64,000 nt of DNA from Arion vulgaris (Eukaryota; Mollusca; Gastropoda; Stylommatophora; Arionidae): the NCBI GenBank assembly GCA_020796225.1, contig CM036769.1, positions 729,501 through 793,500 on the forward strand. The letters run 5' to 3'. A program made the translations under genes and the position numbers. This document shows, one piece after another, positions 1 through 8,659 of this stretch (its first letter is position 1; every line of letters starts with the position of its first letter). Under the pieces are notes generated by a model. It was not told the origin of the DNA and ran no database searches. It saw only the letters and a program-made list of their open reading frames with translations.

Positions 1-369
1 AAAGTTGCATAGAAAAGTTGCATAGAAAAGTTGTATAGAAATGTTGTATAGAAAAGTTGTATAGAAAAGTTGCATAGAAAAGTTGCATAGAAAAGTTGTA
101 TAGAAAAGTTGTATAGAAAAGTTGTATAGAAAAGTTGTATAGAAAAGTTGCATAGAAAAGTTGAATAGAAAAGTTGTATAGAAAAGTTGTATAGAAAAGT
201 TGCATCGAAAAGTTGCATAGAAAAGTTGTATAGAAAAGTTGCATAGAAAAGTTGTATAGAAAAGTTGTATAGAAAAGTTGTATAGAAAAGTTGTATAGAA
301 AAGTTGAATAGAAAAGTTGTATAGAAAAGTTGTATAGAAAAGTTGTATAGAAAAGTTGTATAGATAAGT
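1..369. repeat. 13-bp minisatellite, cut by window edge
   Basis: About 28 head-to-tail copies of AAAAGTTGTATAG with T/C variation at the ninth base. The array runs off the left edge, so its true length is unknown. A SINE-1 copy follows directly. Confidence 0.95.
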
Positions 370-375
370 TCAAGT

Positions 376-628
376 AGTATTCTTCTTCTTCAAACTCTCC
401 ATACCGAACATCTGTTTGATTTGTATGTTAACTGAGCCTAAGAGCGATTGTATGTTGTGACAGTTAAGCGCATACAAGTAGGCCAGCACATCCGATTTCT
501 GCGATGCTTTTATTTACTATGGTAGCTTCCTTAGGCCCTACATCAGTCGCCTCTTACGACATGCCTTGTAATTCGCAGTGGTACTATTCTTTGCTTCACT
601 TGCGGGCCCTGGTACCACACGGGCGAGT
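376..628 (-). mobile_element. SINE-1 copy
   Basis: Read on the minus strand it contains the core shared by all SINE-1 copies (CATGTCGTAAGAGGCGACT with one change), then AAATCGGATGTGCTGG, and ends in a GAA-rich tail that appears here as TTCTTCTTC at 380. The left flank (AGTTCAAGTAGT) and right flank (AGTTCAATAGT) are an imperfect direct repeat, a possible target-site duplication. No coding capacity. The family assignment rests on comparison with more than ten copies in this window. Confidence 0.8.
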
Positions 629-721
629 TCAATAGTCATATAAATACAAGATAATGTGTTTCACATGTTGGCATGTGAGCTACGTCATCAATTATTGTGT
701 TCTCATCTACTACCACATGTC

Positions 722-850
722 ATGAATACAACATGAGGATAAACATCGACAAAACCGAAGTAATGACATTTGCTAGAGAAGAAAACACTACCAATATCTA
801 CAATCGCCAATAAAGCAAGTCAGACTTTGCATACCTAGGGAGCACTCTCA
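722..850 (+). mobile_element. LINE-B reverse transcriptase fragment (5' part)
   Basis: Translates to a palm or thumb segment with INIDKTEVMTFAREEN followed, after a stop, by FAYLGSTLKREN, the usual order of motifs D and E in LINE reverse transcriptases. It breaks off where an antisense LINE-A2 begins near 890. LINE-B sequence appears to resume after about 1372, so this looks like the upstream half of an interrupted copy. Confidence 0.6.
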
Positions 851-892
851 AGAGAGAGAATAGATTACATAACTAGGGATAATTTTTCAGCA

Positions 893-1372
893 AATTGAAG
901 AATCATCATCATCATCTAGTAGCTTGTCCTGAGCAGAACTTTGTCACCTTAACAGTTCTTTGTGATTTTTTTCTCTCTCTCTCTCATAGGACAGATGTCC
1001 TGCCTCTGCAGACGTCATGTTCAGACCATCAGTTACATCCTGAATCCATCTTCTCCATGGTCTGCCTCTTCTGCTCTTTGCCAGTATGCCTCCTTCCATG
1101 ATGGTCTTCTCCAGTTCTTCTTGTCTCTTTTTATGCCCAAAATACTTCAATTTTCTTATTTGTAGCATCAGCCAGTTTTCTTTGATTTTGAGTTCCTTCT
1201 AGACATTAGTTCATCTATTTGTTCTCTTCTCTGTCCAAGATATACGGAGGACTCTTCTGTGACACTTATATTCAAAAGCACATATATATTTTCTCACTGC
1301 CTTGTTTAATGTCCATGCTACACACCCATACGTTGCCATTGGGAACATGAATGCTCTTAATTAAATCCAACA
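893..1372 (-). mobile_element. LINE-A2 3' end, antisense, nested in LINE-B
   Basis: On the minus strand the order is MATYGCVAW, CHRRVLRISWTEKRTN, LKYFGHKKR and GRPWRRWIQDVTDGLNM, the C-terminal region of a LINE ORF2. It ends near a short (ATC)n tract at 900-914 that looks like a 3' tail. There are stops after TNR and at least one frameshift, so it is dead. It is the reference copy for the arrays at 25880 and 63305, because it has no expansion at the RVLRISWTE codons. Confidence 0.75.
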
Positions 1373-1865
1373 TAGATACAATAAAGCAAAAATGTATAGA
1401 ACAAATCAGACCAATTTTGAAATGCAAACATATCAACATGAAAACTTCAAGAACATTGTACAACACAAACTTTCTCTCCATGTTATGCTACTATAGTACA
1501 CAACATGGATGCTCACATCAAGAGATAGAAGAACAGAGATGAAGTGTCTACGTAGACTGCTGGGGGTAACAAGAAGACACCGGTTTAGAAATGAAGACAT
1601 TATGAACAAAGTGGGTACAACATCAGTACTGAACTTCATTAAAAAACAAACAAATGAAATGGTTCAGCCACATAAGCAGATTACTAACAGACAGTGCGCC
1701 TCAAAGAGCAATGCTAGTCCGATATAGTAGATACAAAGTCAAAGGATGTCCACGCAAAAGGTGAACTCAGAAATAGCAGAGACGGTAAAAAGAACATTAT
1801 TTAAGAAGCGCAGACAATAGCCCGTTCTATAAATCTCTCCATATCTCGACGCTTTGAGGGAAAAC
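1373..1865 (+). mobile_element. LINE-B C-terminal fragment
   Basis: Carries MKCLRRLLGVTRRHRFRNED followed by a segment rich in K, N and Q, then degenerate codons matching the RPRKRW-type motif (CPRKR). The same C-terminal segment is seen at 16360, 38175/39100 and, reversed, at 37740 and 63660. It continues the fragment at 722-850 across the LINE-A2 insertion. Confidence 0.65.
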
Positions 1866-2065
1866 AGGATTAGAGAAATGTAGTGTACGAGTAGTCTCTA
1901 AGCAAATTTGCCATCAATTTCGTCATCAATCGATGTGTTCTGCTGATGCAGGCCTTATGTAACCTGTAAAATTACGAGAGAAATACCAAATATATACAGC
2001 AGAAAACTCTGTCAAGAAATGGTAGAGTAGAAGTTGATATCGAATATCTAAACAACGTTAGAGAT

Positions 2066-2325
2066 ACGATTTGTGGTTAAGTGGTTAATGCCTTATCTTG
2101 CCAGTGGAAGGTCGTGGGATCGAATCCGGACCGCGCGTTTCTGTTCAGGAGTGCATTTTTTCAGAGACCCTAGGATTGTTGCCGGAGCTACGGAGTTCGT
2201 GCTTTATTCAATACTCTCGGCAGCTGGTGTGCCATTTCTGCAGAAAAGGACTGAGCCTTATGGGATAACACCCGGTGAAATGAAGTTAGTCTTTCGGCTT
2301 TAAAACCACTTTAAACCAAACGGGG
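2066..2325 (+). mobile_element. SINE-4 copy with tRNA-like head
   Basis: TGGTTAAGTGGTTAATG resembles a pol III A box and GGGATCGAATCC a B box 40-50 bases later. The body has the family mark GGAGCTACGGAGTTCGTGC and ends at GGCTTTAAAACCACTTTAAA. Diverged copies lie at 27235 (plus), 55365 (minus) and 56400 (minus). It lies immediately upstream of a 55-bp array. Confidence 0.65.
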
Positions 2326-2332
2326 AAACTTT

Positions 2333-3156
2333 GTCACAACTATGATGTAGACATTCAGGCAAACAATGTTGCAATGTTGACAACCAAGTCACAACTATGA
2401 TGTAGACATTCAGGCAAACAATGTTGCAATGTTGACAACCAAGTCACAACTATGATGTAGGCATTCAGGCAAACAATGTTGCAATGTTGACAACCAAGTC
2501 ACAACTATGATGTAGACATTCAGGCAAACAATGTTGCAATGTTGACAACCAAGTCACAACTATGATGCAGGCATTCAGGCAAACAATGTTGCAATGTTGA
2601 CAACCAAGTCACAACTATGATGTAGACATTCAGGCAAACAATGTTGCAATGTTGACAACCAAGTCACAACTATGATGTAGACATTCAGGCAAACAATGTT
2701 GCAATGTTGACAACCAAGTCACAACTATGATGTAGGCATTCAGGCAAATAATGTTGCAATGTTGACAACCAAGTCACAACTATGATGTAGGCATTCAGGC
2801 AAACAATGTTGCAATGTTGACAACCAAGTCACAACTATGATGCAGGCATTCAGGCAAACAATGTTGCAATGTTGACAACCAAGTCACAACTATGATGCAG
2901 GCATTCAGGCAAACAATGTTGCAATGTTGACAACCAAGTCACAACTATGATGCAGGCATTCAGGCAAATAATGTTGCAATGTTGACAACCAAGTCACAAC
3001 TATGATGCAGGCATTCAGGCAAACAATGTTGCAATGTTGACAACCAAGTCACAACTATGATGCAGGCGTTCAGGCAAACAAATGTTGCAATGTTGACAAC
3101 TAAGTCACAACTATGATGCAGGCATTCAGGCAAACAATGTTGCAATGTTGACAACC
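2333..3156. repeat. 55-bp minisatellite, 15 copies
   Basis: The unit begins GTCACAACTATGATGTAG and ends TTGACAACCAA; starts at 2333 and 2388 give a 55-bp period. Copies differ by a few transitions (GTAG/GCAG, GACATT/GGCATT). One copy near 3075 has a single-base insertion. Confidence 0.97.
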
Positions 3157-3167
3157 AAACTCGGTCT

Positions 3168-3434
3168 GCTTCTCCATCTTGGAATACTCCATATCGATTA
3201 CTTGTTAACCACTATGTGTGATTTATATGTGATCTGAGCCTAAGAACTATTGTATGTTGTGCCAGTAATATACCTACAAGTACATCCGATTTCTGCCATG
3301 CTTTTTATTTACTAGGGTAGCATCCCTAGGTCCTGCATCAGTCGCTTCTTGATCTGAAATATATGCCGTGTAGGTTACCGAATTATGTGGTACCACTCTT
3401 TGTTTGGCTTGCGGGCCCCGACACAACACAGTCG
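3168..3434 (-). mobile_element. SINE-1 copy with 9-bp target-site duplication
   Basis: A diverged SINE-1 read on the minus strand. It is bounded by ACTCGGTCT at 3159-3167 and again at 3435-3443, which I read as the target-site duplication. It landed at the edge of the 55-bp array, so it is younger than at least the array's flank. The tail here is eroded (GCTTCTCC). Confidence 0.75.
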
Positions 3435-3443
3435 ACTCGGTCT

Positions 3444-4100
3444 ACAACCTCTTGAAATATTCACAAAGTAGATGAGACTGCAGTCAAACTATTTGATTGG
3501 CAAAACACGTAATCACAAAGTACTGTAGTTTTATAAATCACAAACACAATGACAAAATACAGCAACGTTTCGACCAACAAGGCCTTTATCAAGCAAACGA
3601 ACAACAGGAGTGACAAATTTAAAAAAATTGTTTTTGTTACAGATGCACATTGAGCACACCTAAAACTACAGCTCATAAAATGTATAAATTATGCAACCAG
3701 AGCAACAATGTCAAACTGTAGAATGCCAGAAGATGAGCATGGTCCCTCTCTCTGCCTATCACTCCATAAAACATTTTTATTTTAGTGTCATTATTGGTTT
3801 ATGATATGGTTATATATGTGATGTCTGCCATATAAGAATCTCATCGCTTCAGTTGTATCATGTGCTTGATAAAGACCTGTTAGTCAAAACGTCCCTGTAT
3901 ATTGTTGTTTACATGTTTCGTCATCGCTACATAGTTTTACTGTAGTCTTCTCTGATGTTGATAATTGTATTCTCCATAGCTCTACACTTGTCTACACAAC
4001 TTACTAACCTGAATACACTTACAAAGTACTTGGACAGTACACGTCTCGTGGTGATTAGTAATGCCCGCCCAGTAACTACTCACTACTCAAGTTTCAACAA
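3444..4100. other. Unclassified stretch with paired GATAAAG...CGAAACG motifs
   Basis: No gene seen. It holds GCTTGATAAAGGCC...GGTCGAAACGTTG on the minus strand (3563-3594) and a related plus-strand copy (3864-3893). A third copy is at 32495-32524. The motif recalls the end regions of Penelope-like or other retroelements, but I see no coding remnant. Confidence 0.35.
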
Positions 4101-4106
4101 ATTAGT

Positions 4107-4219
4107 TTGTGTGTGTGCGTGTGTGTGTGTGTCTGCTGTGTATGTGACTCACTAGCACAGCAATTATTCAGACCTGGTCGACGAATGTCCCCAATGGTAG
4201 TAACGCGAAACGAAGTCTC

Positions 4220-4250
<31 letters not shown>

Positions 4251-4529
4251 CAAGGCACACACACACACACACACCGGCGCACACTATAAAGGCAGTAAAT
4301 ATGCAGCTAGTTCAATATGGTCAGTATTAACACACACACATACACGCACACACAACACACGCAGAAGGAATGTAGTGCATATTTAGCTAGCCAGTGTGTT
4401 CATTCCCCCTCCATCCCTCCCACCCACACACAGAATAATGACAGGACATATACAGTTAGCTCAGTGTGTCCATTCACGACATACACACATATATACATAT
4501 ACACATACACACACATATTCGTATACACA

Positions 4530-4563
<34 letters not shown>
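4107..4563. repeat. TG, CA and TA microsatellite cluster
   Basis: TG-rich 4107-4146, CA-rich 4222-4275 and 4330-4365, mixed CA/TA 4480-4535, and a (TA)n run to about 4563. The TG and CA blocks face each other, so a hairpin is possible. The TA run abuts the 3' end of an antisense LINE-D. Cys-Val and Thr-His open frames here are translation of dinucleotide repeats. Confidence 0.9.
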
Positions 4564-4566
<3 letters not shown>

Positions 4567-4810
4567 TTTTTCATCTTTACAGACAGTCAATTGGCAAGTG
4601 TTTTATTGTGACAACTTCTGAGTTTTCGCTTTTCTCTCTTGTCGTTCAGCTCATACATAAGTCTCTTCTCAAAGACTCTGCGCCCTTGCGTAATATCGCT
4701 TTCCACACAACTCTGTCATCAGCTAGTTTTGACATGGCTTTGCAGACATCTTTATATCGGAGCAGTGGTCTGCCCTGATGCCTCTTCCCCTCCGAAAGTT
4801 CACAGAACAA
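4564..4810 (-). mobile_element. LINE-D 3' end
   Basis: Minus strand encodes LFCELSEGKRHQGRPLLRYK then DVCKAMSKLADDRVVW and a short tail to a stop. This is the extreme C-terminus of a LINE ORF2, and the non-coding 3' end reads into a (TA)n tract. It is the uninterrupted guide for reconstructing the nested LINE-D at 6430-8150. Confidence 0.8.
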
Positions 4811-4966
4811 CATACACATACACACATACACACATACACATATACAGGAAAACTATACATAAAACAGCACACAAAATGAGATCATGATATAAACTGAAAA
4901 TGGATTGAGCACATGGTAAGGAAATGAAATCACAATATAAATAAATATACACTTGACACAAACAAC

Positions 4967-6090
4967 AAGAACGAAAATCCAGTCCTTCCAAACTAAATGC
5001 TACAGAAAGATCCTACAAATACCATGGACAGAAACTAAATGCTACAGATAGATCCTACGAATACCATGGACAGAAACTAAATGCTACAGAAAGATCCTAC
5101 AAATACCATGGACAGAAACTAAATGCTACAGAAAGATCCTACAAATACCATGGACAGAAACTAAATGCTACAGATAGATCCTACGAATACCATGGACAGA
5201 AACTAAATGCTACAGATAGATCCTACAAATACCATGGACAGAAACTAAATGCTACAGATAGATCCTACGAATACAATGGACAGAAACTAAATGCTACAGA
5301 TAGATCCTACGAATACCATGGACAGAAACTAAATGCTACAGATAGATCCTACGAATACCATGGACAGAAACTAAATGCTACAGAAAGATCCTACAAATAC
5401 CATGGACAGAAACTAAATGCTACAGAAAGATCCTACAAATACCATGGACAGAAACTAAATGCTACAGATAGATCCTACGAATACCATGGACAGAAACTAA
5501 ATGCTACAGAAAGATCCTACGAATACAATGGACAGAAACTAAATGCTACAGATAGATCCTACGAATACCATGGACAGAAACTAAATGCTACAGAAAGATC
5601 CTACGAATACCATGGACAGAAACTAAATGCTACAGATAGATCCTACGAATACCATGGACAGAAACTAAATGCTACAGATAGATCCTACGAATACAATGGA
5701 CAGAAACTAAATGCTACAGATAGATCCTACGAATACCATGGACAGAAACTAAATGCTACAGAAAGATCCTACGAATACCATGGACAGAAAAGAGAAGGAA
5801 CACTGATGTCCTGAAAGAACTAAATGTTAAAGAGAATTGGCTGATAAACAATATACTATACAGAAAAATTACATACTTTGGTCACATCAAGCGTCCCGAT
5901 GACCGAGGGGAGAACAATATTGGAGTGCAGGGTCCCAGGACGCAGAGGTAGACCAAGAAGAAGATGGCTACAAGATATTAAAGAAACCATGAACATGACC
6001 ATCGACGAAGTGGGTGAACTGGCAAGAGACAGAGTGAATTTCAGATGTTCTGCAAAGAGAACAACGTCCTATAAAGGACACGCACCTTGA
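4967..6090 (+). mobile_element. LINE-A C-terminal fragment with internal array
   Basis: Starts with codons for a segment also found at 31160 (NENPVL frame shadow, KCYRKILRIPWTE), then a 42-bp array (4990-5786), then NTDVLKELNVKENWLINN, ITYFGHIKR, GRRGRPRRRWLQDIKETMNM and DRVNFRC. A frameshift falls near 5905. Intact-length relatives at 30645 and 38229 lack the array, so the array grew inside this copy. Confidence 0.85.
4990..5786. repeat. 42-bp array born in a LINE ORF, about 19 copies
   Basis: Unit starts GAAACTAAATGCTACAGA (5031 and 5073, period 42). It equals 14 codons of LINE-A (ETKCYRKILRIPWT). Variants at three sites (GAAAG/GATAG, CAAAT/CGAAT, CCATGG/CAATGG) are shuffled among copies. 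Single-copy LINE sequence continues on both sides. Confidence 0.95.
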
Positions 6091-6340
6091 TGATGATACT
6101 CTTGACTGAAACCCACATGAGAATATCGAACAACGTCCTATACAGTACACGCACCTTGATGATGATACTCTTGACTGAAACCCACATGAGAATATCGAAC
6201 AACGTCCTATACAGTACACGCACCTTGATGATGATACTCTTGACTGAAACCCACATGAGAATATCGAACAACGTCCTATACAGTACACGCACCTTGATGA
6301 TGATACTCTTGACTGAAACCCACATGAGAATATCAAAAGT
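6063..6340. repeat. 69-bp array at LINE-A 3' end, 4 copies
   Basis: AACGTCCTATA recurs at 6063, 6132, 6201 and 6270, period 69. The unit contains the LINE-A 3' terminus (ACGCACCTTGATGATGAT) plus about 30 bases of flank, so the duplication spans the element-flank junction. The period is 23 codons, giving repetitive open frames on both strands that are not genes. Confidence 0.9.
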
Positions 6341-7225
6341 ATTGAATTACTTTCGTACTGTTAAACTTAACATATGGAGCCATGTCAAGCTGGGCTGTGT
6401 CCTTTCCCAACTTTCTTTGACATCTTCTTTTTAATTGTTATACCATGACTTTGATGACGCTGAGGGTGATGTCTTCATCCGCACTAGATCAGATTATACA
6501 CAATTCAACTTGACTCACTTAAGAGCCAAGACAAAAACTACAGAAATTCTTCTCAATGATATCCTTTTCGCTGACGATGCTGCCTTAATCGTTCACAATG
6601 AAGCTACCCTGCAATGCCTAATCAATATTTTGACCAAGGCACGCACCCTATTTTCTCTGACTATAAGTGTCTCCAAAACAGTTGTTTTATGCCAGGAAGT
6701 CTCACATCAACAAATATCATTTTAAATGGTAGCCATCTAACACCAGCTCAACGATTTTGTTATCTGGGTTAGTAGTCACTGTCAGGTTTTTCCTTGATGA
6801 AGGTATCAATGCTTGAATAGGGAGTGCGGCTACTACATTCAGCAAACTATCAAAGCACGCGTGGGACAATACAAAACTAACATTGCAGACGAAGATTCAA
6901 ATATATCGAACCTGTGTAATTAGTTCTTTACAATATGGCTCAGAAACATGGACAGCCTACTCAAGACACGAGAGGAGACTTAACATCTTTCATCTTCGAT
7001 GTCTCCGCAAGATTATGAACATCAGGTGGTAAGACAAGATAACCAACTCTGAAGTACTGCAACTTGCAAATCTGCCTTCCATCATGGGCATGATCAGCAG
7101 TAGACGACTAAGATGGCTAGAGTATGAGAGAAGAATGGAATCTTGTCGAATACCAAAACAAATGTTGTTCTGTGAACTTTTGAAGGGGAAGAGGCTCCAA
7201 GGGCAGACAACTGCTCAGATATAAA

Positions 7226-7477
7226 TATCATCAGAGTGGTTACCGGGGACCAAATTTGGGGTGTCAAGAATAAAGCCACTGTTACCTGCAACGCATGTCG
7301 TAAGAGGCGGCTAAGGAGGTTTGGCTGAAATCGGATGTGCATGTCCTAAACGTGTAGAAGTCTATGCGTTAAGGGGCCTACCAAACCAATGTGCAACGTA
7401 AACACGTTCTTGGCAAATATCAAACATATCACAAAGAGTGATTAAAATTGGTGGCAAAGAACGAACGCAAAGAAGAG
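7226..7477 (+). mobile_element. SINE-1b copy inside LINE-D
   Basis: Variant SINE with CAAATTTGGGG near the 5' end, GCATGTCGTAAGAGGCGGCT in the core and a tail AACGCAAAGAAGAGG. It is bounded by GATATAAA at 7218-7225 and 7478-7485. Removing it and one repeat restores the LINE-D sequence at the LLRYKDVCK codons. Confidence 0.9.
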
Positions 7478-7607
7478 GATATAAAGACGTGTGCAAGGTC
7501 TCAATGTAAAAGTTTTCTATCGGTTCGTAAGAAATTGAAAAAAAACTAGCTGATTACCGAGTTATGTGGAGAACAACATCAAGTAAAGTTGCAGCATCTT
7601 TTGAAAT

Positions 7608-7983
7608 TTTCCACCACTCTTGTCTTCGCAGAATCTTGGGAATCTTTTGGCCAGTAAAATATCCAATAACCAACTACTCCAAGACACAAGACAAGAGGCA
7701 ATGAATGACATACTCAAAAAGAGAAGATGGAAATGGCTCGGACATGTTATGAGAATGAGACAAGAAATGCCTGCAAGGATAGCCCTCACTTGGACACCAG
7801 AGGAAAGAGAAAGAAAGGCAGACCACGGACAACATGGAGGCGCATGATGGAAGAGAAACTGGACACCGCATCTCTGACGTGGGGCTCTGCGCTGAAGGTT
7901 GCACGGGACAGGAGAGCATGGAAAGTCCTTTCTGAAGCCCCATGTGTCACTAGGCATGACAGGATTAAGTAAGTAAGTAAGTA
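7608..7983 (+). mobile_element. LINE-C 3' fragment inside LINE-D
   Basis: 5'-truncated ORF2 end: RRWKWLGHVMRM, then in a shifted frame KKGRPRTTWRRMMEEKL, TASLTWGSALKVARDRRAW and a stop, followed by a (GTAA)n tail. ATCTTTTGAAAT occurs at 7596-7607 and 7984-7995, an exact 12-bp target-site duplication. Truncation plus tail plus duplication is the signature of target-primed reverse transcription. Confidence 0.92.
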
Positions 7984-7995
7984 ATCTTTTGAAAT

Positions 7996-8061
7996 AAGAG
8001 TTTGGGATGAGCTGAATAAGAGTTTGGGATGAGCTGAATAAGAGTTTGTGATGAGCTGAAT
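7996..8061. repeat. 22-bp triplication in LINE-D
   Basis: Three copies of AAGAGTTTGGGATGAGCTGA(AT) inside the LINE-D 3' end. The antisense copy at 4630-4650 has only one. Confidence 0.85.
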
Positions 8062-8264
8062 GGCAAGAAAGACAAACAAAAACTCAGAAGGTGTTACAGT
8101 AAAACTCTTGCCAATTGACCGTCTGCAAAGATGAAAAAGTTCATATATAGATAACTGATGTAGACCTAACAATGTTATCTCAATCATATATGTGACCTGC
8201 TGTTCGTATGGCAGCGACAATTCTTTGATTGTCCTTCCTCGTCCACTGCTGTATCGGTAAACTA

Positions 8265-8645
8265 CCGAATGTATTTTTCTTCAGCGATCTCTGGTCATGC
8301 GCTTAATTTACTGAGGACCACAAACTGGGCAGTCAGCTTCAGGTCTGTCAGGTTTCCCAAAGCTTAGTTTTAGGTCGACTAGGTGTGGCCACATGTTGCT
8401 TCTCAGCTCACACAGGAGAGGACAGTCTGCAGGATATGCTCTGGTGTCTGTTCCACCTGCTGACACTGGCAGAGAGCTGTTTGACATATTTCTAGTCTAT
8501 ATAAGTTTTTGTTGAGTCTGCAGTGTCCTGTGCGTAGTCGAAATATAATGACCTGGTCTGTTCTGCTTATGTCTTGGAGGAAGTATTTTCCATAATCATA
8601 TTCAGTGTTTGTCTTTCAGCCTACTGCAGATTTTCTCTGTATGAG
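8265..8645 (-). mobile_element. LINE-M (jockey/I-like) ORF2 tail
   Basis: Minus strand reads YDYGKYFLQ, IFRLRTGHCRLN, CQTALCQCQQVEQTPEHILQ, then degenerates. The FRLRTGHxRLN plus CxC...QTPEH...C pattern is the conserved zinc-knuckle tail downstream of RNase H in jockey- and I-type LINEs. A shorter copy lies at 31640-31765. The fragment is short and frameshifted near the end. Confidence 0.75.
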
Positions 8646-8659
8646 GTGAATGTATTCTG

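Larger units (their letters stand above)
6430..8150 (+). mobile_element. LINE-D fragment, host of two nested insertions
   Basis: A reverse transcriptase fragment with DILFADDAALIVHNEATLQ (catalytic FADD box), then frameshifted LRCLRKIMNI, RRLRWL and GKRLQGRQLLRYK. At 7226 it is split by SINE-1b, resumes with GATATAAAGACGTGTGCAAG (YKDVCK), is split again at 7608 by LINE-C, and ends with the 3' non-coding part near 8150 that matches 4570-4650 reversed. Many stops; clearly a pseudo-copy. The order of events is LINE-D first, the other two later. Confidence 0.85.

Noticed and set aside
4094..4289. Cys-Val and Thr-His small ORFs
   Set aside because: Dinucleotide repeats.
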